From Bacteroidales bacterium (GTDB lineage Bacteria; Bacteroidota; Bacteroidia; Bacteroidales; F082): a stretch of 34,588 nucleotides of DNA. Position 1 is the first letter of the stretch, and each line of letters starts with the position of its first letter. Below the pieces are notes generated by a model. The model had not been told where the DNA came from and did no database searches. It saw only the letters and a program-made list of their open reading frames with translations. The position numbers and the translations under genes were made by a program. This document shows positions 1 to 7,110 of this stretch, piece by piece. Location of the stretch: NCBI GenBank assembly GCA_017381865.1, contig JAFOBJ010000012.1, positions 1 through 34,588 on the forward strand. Direction: 5' to 3'.

Positions 1-897
1 CAGAGTTCGGAGACCTTTCAGCAAGACATCTACTGGTAAATTTAACTTTGAAAAGGCAAATAGTTTTTTACCTAAATCCTTAAGCGATGCTCCTATATGA
101 AAAACATCTTCATTATCAATTATAACAAATCTATCGTGAATGTCTTTGACTGTTTGTATTTCAATTGCCGAATATTGTTTATTATGTCGTTCCAAATCCA
201 ACTTTAATTGATTGCTAATTTTATCGGTACATATAGTTGCTACAACGCCATCCTTTCTTTTATCAAGCATCGTCAATACGGATTCATCAATATAATTATC
301 AATGACAATTATTGATTCATTTGCTATTTTTATCAAATCCGTCATAAACTTGTAAGCTTCAAATATTTCACCGCCGTAAAAAACACCTTGGACAGGAGGC
401 ATTGACTTCTGAACAAAATAATTTATCTGTTCATTTATCTCTTTCAATTGAACATCATGATTATATAGTTTATTATCAAATTTATTTTCTATATAATCAA
501 TCCTTTGATTTATGGAATATCCTTTAAGCAAATTGTTTTTAAGTATATTGTTTGCCCACTGTCTAAAATGGATTCCAATCTTTGTATTGACTCTAAATCC
601 AACAGAAATTATAACATCAAGATTATAATATGTAATATTTCTGAACACTTCCCTATTCCCTTCAACACGAACTGTTCGGAAATTCCGAACAGTTGAATCT
701 CTATCCAATTCATTCTGCTGATAAATACTCTTAATATGTTCACTGATGTTTGCCTTGCTTGATTGAAACAACAGAACAATCTGACTCTGGGAAAGCCATA
801 CCGTATCATCGTTTAAAACGACTTCTATCTTAGTATCATCATTATGATATATTGCAAGTTCGCCTTGAAGACTAGCTTCATTTTTTATACTACTCAT
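1..897 (-). CDS. RhuM-family (virulence RhuM) protein, 3' end off the window
   Basis: The reading frame opens at the ATG at 897 and stays open for 299 codons to base 1, so the C-terminus is missing. The N-terminal part carries the RhuM signature: a 'TVWLSQSQI..LFQ' helix-turn-helix-like segment, then 'VRNFRTVRVEGNREV', 'YYNLDVIISVGFRV' and 'HFRQWANNILKNNLLKGYSI'. The C-terminal part holds 'IVIDNYID' and 'DIHDRFVIIDN', followed by 'FHIGASLKDLGKKLFAFSK'. This PLD-like tail is one I know from other Bacteroidota RhuM proteins. RhuM proteins are usually found in accessory regions near restriction, toxin or phage genes, and their molecular role is poorly defined. A good promoter lies just upstream. 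Family assignment is firm; function is not. Confidence 0.85.
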   Translation of the reverse strand, partial: MSSIKNEASLQGELAIYHNDDTKIEVVLNDDTVWLSQSQIVLLFQSSKANISEHIKSIYQQNELDRDSTVRNFRTVRVEGNREVFRNITYYNLDVIISVGFRVNTKIGIHFRQWANNILKNNLLKGYSINQRIDYIENKFDNKLYNHDVQLKEINEQINYFVQKSMPPVQGVFYGGEIFEAYKFMTDLIKIANESIIVIDNYIDESVLTMLDKRKDGVVATICTDKISNQLKLDLERHNKQYSAIEIQTVKDIHDRFVIIDNEDVFHIGASLKDLGKKLFAFSKLNLPVDVLLKGLRTL

Positions 898-920
898 AAA
901 TTTTGAATTTGATTCTTCTG

Positions 921-951
921 CAAATTTATATCAAGAAAAATAAAACGTCAA
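921..951 (-). promoter_or_regulatory. Probable promoter of the RhuM gene
   Basis: On the minus strand there is a TTG (949-951), then a 20-base spacer, then TAAATTTG (921-928). This matches the Bacteroidetes sigma-factor pattern TTTG-N19-21-TAnnTTTG. It would start transcription about 20 bases before the ATG at 897. Confidence 0.5.
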
Positions 952-1002
952 TGTTTCAAAACGAGAATTTTATCCAATATTTTCTTTTTTATCCTTTTTC
1001 TG

Positions 1003-1060
1003 GTTTTTATTAAGAATTTATGTTAATATTTTTTTAAAGTCACCGAGACACCGAGTCTGA
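1003..1060 (+). repeat. Direct repeat, copy A (pair with 5099-5160)
   Basis: The block 'TTATTAAGAATTTATGTTAA', followed by a T-run and 'AAAGTCACCGAGAC.CCGAG', recurs almost unchanged at 5099-5160. The two copies lie in the same orientation about 4.1 kb apart. Between them is the BspA-like gene with its flanking repeats. Confidence 0.8.
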
Positions 1061-1086
1061 GTCAGTGTCTGAGTTCAGAGTTCTTA

Positions 1087-1222
1087 GTCACGTAGTGACG
1101 ACAGAATATAGGCAGGCGGTGGAGTGCGAAGCACGGAACCCCTGCATTCATGACCATGATGATATAAAAAGTGCCGAAAGCACGACAGAGAAATTGTTCT
1201 GTCGCACCTTCGGCGCTGTGTG
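1087..1222 (+). repeat. Palindromic dispersed element, truncated copy 1
   Basis: The element starts with the small palindrome GTCACGTAGTGAC. It continues through 'GGCAGGCGGTGGAGTGCGAA' and 'CCTGCATTCATGACCATGAT' to a central hairpin with arms at 1170-1189 and 1198-1217. It matches 24151-24290 closely. The right arm seen in the 24 kb copy is absent here. The central stem differs from copy 2 by a compensatory C-G to T-A change. Confidence 0.8.
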
Positions 1223-1272
1223 CTATTTAAAATTGAAAACTGAAAATTAATTTTCAACATTCCATTTTCAAT

Positions 1273-1310
1273 TAAAAAAGAGTGTCACCCTTCTCCAAAG
1301 TAACACCCTA
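1273..1310 (-). terminator. Intrinsic terminator of the surface-protein gene
   Basis: Read on the minus strand, AGGGTGTTACT (from 1310) pairs with AGGGTGACACTCT using a few G-T pairs, followed by a run of T (1279-1273). It lies 16 bases after the stop codon at 1326. Confidence 0.6.
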
Positions 1311-1325
1311 ATTATGCATTATGAA

Positions 1326-4310
1326 TTATTCTTTAATGAATCTCTTCACAACTTCACCTTCACTTGTAACGACCTTCAGGAAGTAGATGCCATTGTTTAA
1401 GCTTGAAACATCTATTGAGTTGCTGAGTTGCTGAGTTGCTGAGTTGCTGAGATTTTGTTGTCTGCCATATACATCAAAGATAGCAACTTCCTCTACTTCG
1501 ATTTCTGCTTCAATGAACAACATATCGCTTACTGGATTTGGATAAACTTTGAATGAAGCTTCGAGTTCTGAGATGCTTTCTGTTGATACAAAGTTAGCAA
1601 CCAAGCTTCTGTCACCTGTAATTACGAATGAATATTCTGCTTCTGTTGACACGACTGTGTCATTTTCTGTCCAGTTAACGAATTTATAGCCTTCATTTGC
1701 TGTAGCTGTTAATGTAACTTCTTCGCCATAACCATAAATACCAGCACCTGTTATTTCACCTGCATTTTCAATATTTACTGAAGCTACAACTTCATATGTT
1801 AACAATTCAAAGTTAGCCACCAAGTTTCTGTCTCCTGTAATTACGAATGAATATTCTGCTTCTGTTGACACGACTGAGTCATTCTCTGTCCAGTTGACGA
1901 ATTTATAGCCTTCATTTGCTGTAGCTGTTAATGTAACTTCTTCGCCATAACCATAAATACCAGCACCTGCTACTGAACCGAAGTTTTCATCATTAACTGA
2001 AGCTGTTACTTCATGAAGCGTTACAAAATTTGCAACCAAGTTTCTGTCTCCTGTAATTACGAATGAATATTCTGCTTCTGTTGACACGACTGTGTCATTT
2101 TCTGTCCAGTTGACGAATTTATATCCTTCATTTGCTGTAGCTGTTAATGTAACTTCTTCTCCATGGCTGTAAGTGTCAGCTCCAGTGACTGCACCAAAGT
2201 TTTCATCATTAACCGAAGCTGTTACTTCATATGTCAATAACTCAAAGTTTGCAACAAACTCTCTATCATTTTCAACAACAAATGTATATTCTGCCACTTC
2301 AGAAATGACTGAGTCATTCTCTGTCCAGTTGATGAATTTATAGCCTTCATTTGCTGTTGCGGTTAATGTAACAGTATCATTTATTGCATATGCTCCTGCG
2401 CCTGTAATTATACCAGCATCTTCTGGGTTTGAAGCAACTATAACAAAATATGGCATAACCATAATTGTATACTTTTTCCAAGGACTTGCTATCTTATAAG
2501 CATATATAGATTGTTCTGGAACATAAATTACCATATCTGATGGACAATAATCAAATGCATCACTATCTGTTTCTGGAACACTTTCTGCATAACAATAAAT
2601 GCTTGTTAAGGAGTAACACATTTCAAAAGCACTCTCTCCAATAGAAGTGACACTGCTTGGAAGTTCTATGCTTGTTAATGAGGAACAGTCCCAAAAAGCC
2701 CACTCTCCAATAGAAGTAACACCGCTTGGGATTTCTATGCTTGTTAATGAGGAACAGTAAGAAAAAGCATAATCTCCAATAAATGATACCGTATTGGGTA
2801 TAACTGTATTTTGACATCCTGCAATCAGTGTGTTTGTTGCTGTTTCTATAATTGCATTACAATTATCTCTGCTATCATAAACAATATTGCCACTTTCTAC
2901 AACTATGCTTGTTAAACTTGAACATCCAGAAAAAGCCCTCTCTCCAATAGAAGTAACACTGCTTGGAATTTCTATACTTGTCAAGGAAGAACAATACCTA
3001 AAAGCATATTCTCCAATAGAAGTAACAGAACTTGGTATAACTGTATTTTGACATCCTGCAATCAGTGTGTTTGTTGCTGTTTCTATAATTGCATTACAAT
3101 CATTTCTGCTATCATAAACCATATTGCCACTTTCTACAACTATGCTTGTTAAAGAGGAACAGCCAGAAAAAGCATCATATCCAATAGAAGTAACACCACT
3201 TGGAATTTCTATGCTTGTTAAAGAGGAACAGCCTTCAAAAGCCTCCCATCCAATAGAAGTAAGTTGAGAGTTTTCTCCAAAGTCTATGCTTGTTAATGAG
3301 GAACAGTAAGAAAAAGCTTCATATTCAATTTCAGTAACACCGCTTGGAATTTCTATGCTTGTTAAAGATTCACATCCATAAAAAGCAGCTTCTCCAATAG
3401 AAATAAGCTGAGAGTTTTCTCCAAAATCTATGCTTGTTAAAGAGGAACAGTCAACAAAAGCACAATCTCCAATAGAAGTGACACCGCTTGGAAGCTCTAT
3501 GCTTGTTAAAGATTCACATCCATAAAAAGCCCTCTCTCCAATAGAAGTGACACCGCTTGGAAGCTCTATGCTTGTTAAAGATTCACATCCATAAAAAGCC
3601 CTCTCTCCAATATAAGTGACAGAACTTGGAATTTCTATGCTTGTTAAGGAGGAACAGCCATAAAAAGCAGAATATCCAATAGAAGTAAGTTGAGAGTTTT
3701 CTCCAAAGTCTATGCTTGTTAAAGATTCACACCCATAAAAAGCATCATATTCAATTTCAGTAACACCGCTTGGAATTTCTATGCTTGTTAAAGATTCACA
3801 TCCATAAAAAGCTTCATGGTCAATAAAAGTAAGCTGAGAGTTTTCTCCAAAGTCTATGCTTGTCAAAGAGGAACATCCATAAAAAGCATCAGGATTAATT
3901 TCAGTAACACCGCTTGGAATTTCTATGCTTGTTAAAGATTCACATCCATAAAAAACATCATAACCAATATAAGTAAGCTGAGAGTTTTCTCCAAAATCTA
4001 TGCTTGTTAAAGAAGAACAATCAGTAAAAGCACTAGATTCAATAGAAGTAACACCGCTTGGAATTTCTATGCTTTTTAATGAGGAACAATGATAAAAACC
4101 TCTAATAGAAGTAACAGAATATTCTTTCCCTGAAATTGTTACCTTAGATGGAATTGTAACATCTACTGGTTTACCAGAATATCCTAAGACTTCGCATTCT
4201 GCAAGTTCTATGCTTGTCACATTAAATTTCAAACCACCAATGGTGGCACTCTGTGCATTCAATCCCAATCCTGAGATTAATAATGCGATAATAAGTAAAA
4301 TCTTTTTCAT
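1326..4310 (-). CDS. BspA-like leucine-rich-repeat surface protein with InlB-type repeats and type IX sorting domain
   Basis: A 994-residue secreted protein. Residues 1-19 form a signal peptide (MKKILLIIALLISGLGLNAQ). About residues 50-600 hold some 18 LRR_5/BspA-type repeats of the form 'CSSLTSIEIPSGVTSIG..AF', alternating with a second type, 'CESLTSIDFGENSQLTSIG'. Residues ~620-907 are four ~72-residue InlB-like B-repeats ('TLTATANEGYKFVNWTEND...LVANF') that are nearly identical to each other. Residues ~918-994 are a type A type IX sorting domain ('VYPNPVSDMLFIE' to 'GEVVKRFIKE'). BspA-type proteins are typically adhesins, so a surface-binding role is inferred. It would be cargo of the porU/porV system nearby. 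An octamer array (1420-1451) adds about 11 residues rich in N, S and Q inside the sorting domain. Confidence 0.9.
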   Translation of the reverse strand: MKKILLIIALLISGLGLNAQSATIGGLKFNVTSIELAECEVLGYSGKPVDVTIPSKVTISGKEYSVTSIRGFYHCSSLKSIEIPSGVTSIESSAFTDCSSLTSIDFGENSQLTYIGYDVFYGCESLTSIEIPSGVTEINPDAFYGCSSLTSIDFGENSQLTFIDHEAFYGCESLTSIEIPSGVTEIEYDAFYGCESLTSIDFGENSQLTSIGYSAFYGCSSLTSIEIPSSVTYIGERAFYGCESLTSIELPSGVTSIGERAFYGCESLTSIELPSGVTSIGDCAFVDCSSLTSIDFGENSQLISIGEAAFYGCESLTSIEIPSGVTEIEYEAFSYCSSLTSIDFGENSQLTSIGWEAFEGCSSLTSIEIPSGVTSIGYDAFSGCSSLTSIVVESGNMVYDSRNDCNAIIETATNTLIAGCQNTVIPSSVTSIGEYAFRYCSSLTSIEIPSSVTSIGERAFSGCSSLTSIVVESGNIVYDSRDNCNAIIETATNTLIAGCQNTVIPNTVSFIGDYAFSYCSSLTSIEIPSGVTSIGEWAFWDCSSLTSIELPSSVTSIGESAFEMCYSLTSIYCYAESVPETDSDAFDYCPSDMVIYVPEQSIYAYKIASPWKKYTIMVMPYFVIVASNPEDAGIITGAGAYAINDTVTLTATANEGYKFINWTENDSVISEVAEYTFVVENDREFVANFELLTYEVTASVNDENFGAVTGADTYSHGEEVTLTATANEGYKFVNWTENDTVVSTEAEYSFVITGDRNLVANFVTLHEVTASVNDENFGSVAGAGIYGYGEEVTLTATANEGYKFVNWTENDSVVSTEAEYSFVITGDRNLVANFELLTYEVVASVNIENAGEITGAGIYGYGEEVTLTATANEGYKFVNWTENDTVVSTEAEYSFVITGDRSLVANFVSTESISELEASFKVYPNPVSDMLFIEAEIEVEEVAIFDVYGRQQNLSNSATQQLSNSIDVSSLNNGIYFLKVVTSEGEVVKRFIKE
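1420..1451 (+). repeat. Octamer array inside the sorting-domain coding region
   Basis: Four perfect copies of TTGCTGAG lie within the surface-protein gene. In the gene's reading direction they read CTCAGCAA and stay open, coding 'LSNSATQQLSNS' between 'GRQQN' and 'IDVSSLNNG'. The plus-strand unit contains TGA. Confidence 0.9.
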
Positions 4311-4382
4311 AATTTATTTAATTAAATGGTTAATAATTTTCTTGCTGTGAGCTTTGAGCTACAAGCTATGGGCAAATGGTAC

Positions 4383-4426
4383 CTGAGCTTATCGAAAGCA
4401 TAAGTCCGGCACTTCGACAAGCTCAG
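4383..4426. repeat. REP-like inverted repeat
   Basis: CTGAGCTTATCGAA (4383-4396) and TTCGACAAGCTCAG (4413-4426) form a 14-bp stem with one mismatch and a 16-base loop. The 'TTCGACAAGCTCAG' word is a common extragenic repeat in many bacterial genomes. Confidence 0.7.
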
Positions 4427-4784
4427 TGACCGAAACATTTTATGTCGTAAAGTTATTACAACACGCCATCGCAAAGCATGACGACACGCCTTGTAAAATT
4501 TTGTTAAATAAGATTTTGGGGAATTAAATTCCAGCTCCTTGGTCAGCTGCCAATGGGAGGGGGGGTAATCGTAATGTATGTCAATGCGTTACACAAGCAA
4601 CTTTTGCTTAAGTACTCTTCTTTCATATTTAAATTTACGCTTGACATCACATTTCGTTTGATGTTGCGAATATAGAACTTTTTTTAATAACTAAAGCTGC
4701 TTTTGAACTTTTTTTGCTATGAGCTGCGTGCAATTGAAAATTATCTTCGCGTTCCTTTGCGTCTTTGCTAGAGAAGACCTTAAT

Positions 4785-4805
4785 TTCTGTCGCACCTTCG
4801 GAGCT
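4785..4805 (+). repeat. Fragment of the palindromic element
   Basis: The right arm of the element's central hairpin (TTCTGTCGCACCTTCGG, then AGCT) is present alone, with no left arm. It is a third, decayed trace of the elements at 1.1 and 24.2 kb. Confidence 0.55.
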
Positions 4806-4901
4806 ATCAGAGCTCAGAGTTCAAGATTCGGCGATGTATTTCTAAAAGCTATTCCAGTTTTGGTATCGCTGTCTCAATATTTATTTGTACTTTTGCATCA
4901 A

Positions 4902-4957
4902 CATTCGTCTGAGAAGGACTGTGAGATTGACTCCCCTTAAGAAAGTTCAGACGAATG
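4902..4957. repeat. 11-bp perfect inverted repeat followed by a T-run
   Basis: CATTCGTCTGA (4902-4912) and TCAGACGAATG (4947-4957) are perfect complements separated by 34 bases, followed by GCTTTTTTATT. It could be a terminator or a structured leader or small RNA. The long loop makes a simple terminator less likely. Confidence 0.45.
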
Positions 4958-4997
4958 GCTTTTTTATTATCGTTTGACATATTTTGTTCCATAAATT

Positions 4998-5024
4998 TAA
5001 CTTTGGTTACTCATTGCAAAGTTA
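4998..5024. promoter_or_regulatory. Two facing -7-type boxes
   Basis: TAACTTTG on the plus strand (4998-5005) and the same word on the minus strand (5017-5024) form an 8-bp inverted repeat separated by 11 bases. Each matches TAnnTTTG. They could be divergent start sites or an operator; neither lies close to a gene start. Confidence 0.3.
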
Positions 5025-5098
5025 TAACAAACAATATAAAACGATAAAGCCTTGCCACCATAAAATCACCTCATCTTTTCTTTTTTAACATTTTTATG

Positions 5099-5160
5099 TT
5101 CTTTATTAAGAATTTATGTTAATGTTTTTTTAAAAGTCACCGAGACGCCGAGACTCTGAG
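5099..5160 (+). repeat. Direct repeat, copy B (pair with 1003-1060)
   Basis: Near-identical to copy A through 'TTATTAAGAATTTATGTTAA', the T-run and 'AAAGTCACCGAGAC.CCGAG'. It runs straight into octamer and heptamer arrays. Confidence 0.8.
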
Positions 5161-5217
5161 TCTATGAGTCTATGAGTCTATAAGTCAGTTCTTAGTTCTT
5201 AGCTCTTAGTTCTTAGT
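5161..5217 (+). repeat. Octamer then heptamer tandem arrays
   Basis: Three TCTATGAG-type octamers (5161-5184) are followed, after a TCAG link, by four TTCTTAG-type heptamers (5189-5216). Each unit carries TGA or TAG. The array ends a few bases before the -7 box of the C25 peptidase gene. Confidence 0.85.
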
Positions 5218-5228
5218 TAAAAAAATCC

Positions 5229-5236
5229 TATCTTTG
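5229..5236 (+). promoter_or_regulatory. -7 box of the C25 peptidase gene
   Basis: TATCTTTG is a perfect match to TAnnTTTG and lies four bases before the ATG at 5241. Transcription would start at or just inside the start codon, so the mRNA may be leaderless. No clear -33 element is seen; the upstream DNA is heptamer repeat. Confidence 0.5.
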
Positions 5237-5240
5237 CATT

Positions 5241-6968
5241 ATGAAAAAATCGCTGCTCATAATACTGTTTTCACTCATGACTTTATTTTCATATTGTCAA
5301 GACAACGAAGGCTGCGAATATCTCATCGTCACCCCTAACAACAGCGGCATCCAACAATGGGCCGACACACTGGCTAGATTCAGAAACGAACAAGGCATCT
5401 TGACTAAAGTCGTAAGCCTGAACGAAATCGGCGATAACTTTCCCGTAAATATCAAAAATTATTTTAACAACATTTACAAAAGCTGGAACCTCTCTCCTTC
5501 CGCCATCCTCCTTTTCGGAGATTATAATCTCGATGCCACAAAAGGAATAAGTTCCTTCTACCTCAATGATCATCCCGACAAACATTCTTATCTCACCGAC
5601 AACAAACTCGTCGACTTCAACAACGACAATCTTCCAGAAATCGTCATCGCTCGTATGCCAGCAGCGAATGCTCAACAAGCGGAAATTATGGTAAAGAAAA
5701 CTATGCGTTACGAACGTAATCCTTCCACGAATCCAGATTATTACGACAAGCCTCTCATGGTCATGAGTTTCGACGAATCGCGCTGGTTTCACCTCAGTTC
5801 TGAAGTCATTGCTGGTTATTTTGAAAAAATAAACAAACATCCTAATCGTCAAAGCACGATTTTTTACGGCAATCCTGATTCGATTTGGTCATCAGCAAAA
5901 AACACTGACGTCATAATTAATTATTTCGGTCCTGATGGATTGAATTACATTCCTTCCGACCTTCGTCATTTAAACAATTGGAACGGAAACAACAAAGATA
6001 TTTGTGAATTAATTAATAAAGGTACTTTCTTGGTTCAATATCGAGGTCACGGACAATATCAGGCTTGGACAAATCCTTATTTTTCAAATAAAGAAGTAAA
6101 TAATTTAAGCAATGAAGATTTGACTTTCGTAATGTCAACGAATTGCAGGACTGGCAATTTCCGTTACGGAGAAGGCAACGACGACTGTTTTGCAGAACAT
6201 TTCATGCGTACAGAAAACGGCTGCGTCGCCATAATCGCAGCTTCTGAAACATCGTATTCTTTCGTCAACGATGCTTACGTCTGGGGAGTCTACGATTATC
6301 TTTGGAACGACTTCATGCCTGATTATGGCGAAAACAACACAAATTTCAAATATCCAGCTTTCGCTAATTCTTACGGAAAGCATTTTCTTAAACAATCATC
6401 TTGGCCTGAATTTGAATTCAATAAAAATATAACTTACAATCTCTTTCATTATTTCGGCGACGCTTTCTTACAATTAAACACCGAAATGCCTAAAGAAATA
6501 AATATCAATTATCCAAAAGAAATTACAAGCGACGAGACTTCCATTAATATAAAAAGAGATAAAGACACAAAATTAGCTCTGTCTGTAAATGGAAAAATTA
6601 TCGCCGTTTCAACTGACAACGACAGCATTATAAATATAAATCCGCAAAAAGGAGGCAGTACTATCAAAGTCGTGGCAACAAAACAAGACCATTATCGTCA
6701 TGAAGGATTTATCGAAGTGAAAAGCATCTTGAATAATGACGACTTATTTATATATCCAAATCCTGCGAAAGACTTTTTATTTGTCGAAAGTAAAGGAATA
6801 AAAAAGATTGAAGTCTACAATAGTTTAGGACAAAAGTTAATGGAAATTAACAATAATGCATCAAACGAAAAATTAAGAATTGATTGCAGCACATTACAAA
6901 AAGGACTCTTTCATCTTCAGATTATTTATGAAGACAAAAGAGTCGGCAAATCTTTTGTAAGACTTTGA
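5241..6968 (+). CDS. Gingipain-like C25 cysteine peptidase with type IX sorting domain
   Basis: A 575-residue secreted protein. The signal peptide ends near 'FSYCQ' (residue ~20). Residues ~27-400 match the peptidase C25 fold: 'YLIVTPNNSG', 'AILLFGDYN', 'LPEIVIARMPAANAQQAEIM', then the catalytic pair, His270 in 'VQYRGHGQY' and Cys302 in 'MSTNCRTGNF'. Residues ~498-575 are a type A sorting domain ('IYPNPAKDFLFVESKG' to 'VGKSFVRL'), so it should leave the cell through the type IX system. The neighbouring porV and porU genes are on the opposite strand; PorU is a relative specialised as the sortase. Substrate specificity cannot be told. A heptamer array starts at its stop codon. Confidence 0.88.
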   Translation: MKKSLLIILFSLMTLFSYCQDNEGCEYLIVTPNNSGIQQWADTLARFRNEQGILTKVVSLNEIGDNFPVNIKNYFNNIYKSWNLSPSAILLFGDYNLDATKGISSFYLNDHPDKHSYLTDNKLVDFNNDNLPEIVIARMPAANAQQAEIMVKKTMRYERNPSTNPDYYDKPLMVMSFDESRWFHLSSEVIAGYFEKINKHPNRQSTIFYGNPDSIWSSAKNTDVIINYFGPDGLNYIPSDLRHLNNWNGNNKDICELINKGTFLVQYRGHGQYQAWTNPYFSNKEVNNLSNEDLTFVMSTNCRTGNFRYGEGNDDCFAEHFMRTENGCVAIIAASETSYSFVNDAYVWGVYDYLWNDFMPDYGENNTNFKYPAFANSYGKHFLKQSSWPEFEFNKNITYNLFHYFGDAFLQLNTEMPKEININYPKEITSDETSINIKRDKDTKLALSVNGKIIAVSTDNDSIININPQKGGSTIKVVATKQDHYRHEGFIEVKSILNNDDLFIYPNPAKDFLFVESKGIKKIEVYNSLGQKLMEINNNASNEKLRIDCSTLQKGLFHLQIIYEDKRVGKSFVRL

Positions 6969-6990
6969 ACCATTGACTGTTGACTATTGA
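6966..6990 (+). repeat. Stop-phased heptamer array after the C25 gene
   Basis: The gene's stop TGA (6966) is followed by TGA at 6974, 6981 and 6988, in units CCATTGA, CTGTTGA, CTATTGA. The three TGAs lie in three different frames. Confidence 0.75.
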
Positions 6991-7014
6991 AAGACGCCAC
7001 AGGAGTGACGTCTC
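6991..7014. repeat. Hairpin repeat of the 'GACGTCAC/GTGGCGTC' family
   Basis: AGACGCCAC pairs with GTGACGTCT with one G-T pair. Read on the other strand it is the same hairpin that occurs twice in tandem at 23928-23984, with one loop base changed. Confidence 0.65.
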
Positions 7015-7056
7015 TACAACTCCTAACTCTGACCGTTGACCATTCTATCATTCCAT

Positions 7057-7096
7057 AAAAAAACTCCGAGCATCAGATGATACCCGGAGTTTTTTT
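7057..7096. terminator. Bidirectional terminator between the convergent C25 and porV genes
   Basis: AAAAAAACTCCG...CGGAGTTTTTTT forms a stem with an A-tract before it and a T-tract after it. It can end transcription in both directions and sits between the two convergent genes. Confidence 0.75.
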
Positions 7097-7110
7097 CAAT
7101 TATATCGGAA

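Larger units (their letters stand above)
898..1325. other. Repeat-rich intergenic gap
   Basis: This gap of 428 bases has no credible gene. It holds the RhuM promoter, copy A of a 58-base direct repeat (1003-1060), a truncated copy of the palindromic element (1087-1222) and the terminator of the surface-protein gene (1273-1310). A 61-codon frame inside it (1065-1250) is translated repeat sequence. Confidence 0.7.
4311..5240. other. 930-base intergenic region with hairpins and repeats, no gene
   Basis: No convincing gene is present. The region holds a REP-like hairpin (4383-4426), a G-tract near 4557-4567, a fragment of the palindromic element (4785-4805), an 11-bp inverted repeat (4902-4957), two facing promoter-like boxes (4998-5024), copy B of the direct repeat (5099-5160) and tandem arrays (5161-5217). 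A 73-codon frame at 4719-4940 resembles nothing I know and runs through repeats. Confidence 0.7.

Noticed and set aside
1065-1250. 61-codon frame upstream of the surface-protein terminator
   Set aside because: It is the translated truncated copy of the palindromic element.
4545-4575. G-tract (two G runs) as a phase-variation or recombination site
   Set aside because: It is not within a gene or between promoter elements that I can identify; a single tract is not enough.
4719-4940. 73-codon open frame in the gap before the C25 gene
   Set aside because: It runs through repeat fragments, has no recognisable domain, no good start context, and ends inside the inverted repeat.
5161-5217. Possible CRISPR array in the short tandem repeats
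   Set aside because: Units are 7-8 bases with no spacers; no cas genes are in the window.
5289-5852. 187-codon frame antisense to the C25 gene
   Set aside because: It is the shadow of a strongly supported gene with catalytic motifs on the other strand.
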